DNA from: Apus apus | Taxonomy: Eukaryota; Chordata; Aves; Apodiformes; Apodidae | DNA length: 64,000 nt | Direction: 5' to 3' | Assembly (NCBI RefSeq): GCF_020740795.1 | Contig: NC_067283.1 | Location: forward strand, 115,759,206 to 115,823,205 | Shown here: piece by piece, positions 62,246 through 64,000 of the stretch | How the letters are laid out: each line of letters opens with the position of its first letter | How positions within the stretch are numbered: the first letter of the stretch is position 1 | Made by a program: the position numbers and the translations under genes | Notes under the pieces: generated by a model | The model's input: only the letters and a program-made list of their open reading frames with translations | Database searches by the model: none | What the model was told of the DNA's origin: nothing

Positions 62246-63967
62246 ATGTTCCAGGTTGTTTTTTTTTATTTATTTATTTCTTCTGAGACTATAAGGAAAG
62301 GAAGGGTGAGTACACTGTTTAAAGTGACAACCAAAGTAGCCTGGAGTCAGCACTGACATAGCTTGAATGTGAAGCCGATGCATCAGGTAAGGGCGTGGAA
62401 GATACATTTCCTCCAGCAACCTCACCCCTGGGTGCTGCTGTTTGGACTCTGACCATATGGCATGGCTGGAAAAGAGCAAACCAAACTGAAGTCCTGACAA
62501 CTTGTACAAAGGTCTCTTGGCTTTAGTCCCCATCATAGCACAATAGCCTGAAAGAAGACAGCCTTTGTTTTTATACACAGAACAGTTTTTCTTCTCCAGG
62601 TTTCCATTTTAACTATTTACTATCCACTGTTCATTGTGGAACATTTGTTCTCTGAGGGCATGTGGTAGGTAAGAAAGGTTCAGTTTCCCATGTGGCTCCA
62701 CGATGGTATTGATAATTTACAGCCTGTGAAACAGCTATGGACAGTAGAAAGAACATTTAAGCTAAGCATTGTTTTCCTTGCTTTTCACCTACTTTGAGTA
62801 AAATCCAGATATAAGTAAAGCCTAGCAAACACAACTGTGACAAATTATTTTTTTTAGAAAATAGCTTGTAATGATACTAGAGAGCGTTGCTTTGAGAGGA
62901 AAAAGTTAAAAGTCTGAAGAAACATTGTTACCAGGCTGCCTGTCTGGGCATCTCTAGCATTACATCTTCTCCATTAAAAATTACCTGAGAGTTATTGGGG
63001 GAAAAAAATGAGAATACCTGCAAAACAATTTTCTGTAGAGCAAATGAAAAGCTGAAGAGGAGCATTCATTTGCTGCATAGATAGAACAAGCAGGGAAGTA
63101 AATTGCTTGTAATCAAAACCAGACTGAAGAGTCCCATAACCAAAGGCTGTAAAAAAGTGACATGCGGACATAGAGATCCTGTGCTGAAAGACTGGCATAT
63201 GGATTTCTGCAGACCCACACCATATCTTTTCATCCTGCTTTTGGAGACTTGAAAAGCATTCATTCTCTTTGAAAAGGAATTTTAAAAGGCGATATTTACC
63301 AGTATAGATTTCTAGAAACCTATGTCTATATGTAGTGACAGATTTGTCAAGTTCTAATATACTCATTTATCTAAAGGTAAACACTGAATTCAGAGTCGCT
63401 ACCCAGACAGCACAGGCTTAATCTTTGCTTGCCAGGGACCTATCTTTTGTATTTTGAAGACTGATTAAATTGAAGTGGTCAGACTGCAAGGTGGCAAGAC
63501 TAATAGCACTCCAATACACAGTCCTTTTTCTAGGCTCTGTCAAGGGCAGTAGTGTTTGTTCCTCACTTTTTTTTTTTCATTTTCAGTTTACAGAAAAGAT
63601 TATTTAAATTCCAGATAAATAAATAAATAAGGACATTTTAATGACTATTGATACCTGTTCTATTCCATTATAGCATCTTCTGTAATATTGGAAGAATAGA
63701 ATAGCAAAAGGTATAGCCCATATCTTTATTTTCCCTACATCCACTGATTCAAAAGAGACAAATTCTCAACAACTCTTATCAACGCTGGTCTCCTTTTTTT
63801 GTTTTTGTTTTTTTTTTGGAAGGGGGTTTGTTTGTTTTGTTTTGGTGGGGGAGAAGAAGAGTAATAATAAAATTACCTATTCTGCATTTTCTTTTTTTCA
63901 GAACTCTTCAAAGTTTCTGTATAAAATACTTTTTTCTGCTCAAATTGTAAGCTGTATCTTATTATCC
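62246..63967. other. Intergenic, nothing recognised
   Basis: AT-rich, with G/T low complexity at 63795-63855. No gene or repeat family recognised. Confidence 0.6.
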
Positions 63968-64000
63968 ACCTGTAGTACTGTGTCAAATTCTGGAGCCCTC
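63968..64000 (+). mobile_element. CR1 LINE fragment running off the window
   Basis: The last bases, 'gtagtactgtgtcaaattct' then 'ggagccctc', match the CR1 ORF2 block that usually reads 'ggagtactgtgtccagttct'. The element continues beyond base 64000. Confidence 0.65.

Overview
The window looks like bird nuclear DNA. It is AT-rich with one CpG island, its genes are split by GT-AG introns, and it is littered with CR1 (chicken repeat 1) LINE 3' ends and avian-type retroviral LTRs. No bacterial, plasmid or phage features are present. Species is not assigned.

Left third (1-21.1 kb): the 5' end of one gene, RB1CC1 (FIP200), on the minus strand. From the promoter leftwards I see a CpG-island promoter (about 19.9-21.13 kb), a non-coding exon 1 ending at 20470, a 48-nt non-coding exon 2 (7942-7989), exon 3 with the start codon (5863-5990), exon 4 (3012-3138) and exon 5 (2578-2748). 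All have consensus splice sites and compatible phases, and together they encode residues 1-123. The rest of the gene lies beyond base 1. These introns are nearly free of recognisable repeats, with one CR1 in intron 3.

Right two thirds (21.1-64 kb): apparently intergenic, with no convincing protein gene. It holds a candidate CTCF site and a near-complete solo LTR just upstream of the promoter. Further right are an antisense LTR interrupted by a CR1, a 427-nt pure homopurine tract, a CR1 with a reverse-transcriptase fragment, about eight more CR1 pieces, a 5'-truncated LTR, and a CR1 that runs off the right edge. Ten of the eleven CR1 pieces point the same way (+).

Most notable finding: the spliced RB1CC1 leader carries three short upstream ORFs whose stops and starts interlock. 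Two uORF stops and the start of the third fall within one TAAATGA heptamer, and the third uORF's TGA overlaps the main ATG as ATGA. In the main reading frame the leader is also open through exons 1-3, which would allow an N-terminal extension from a non-AUG start. Both are read directly from the sequence given the exon model; function is inference.
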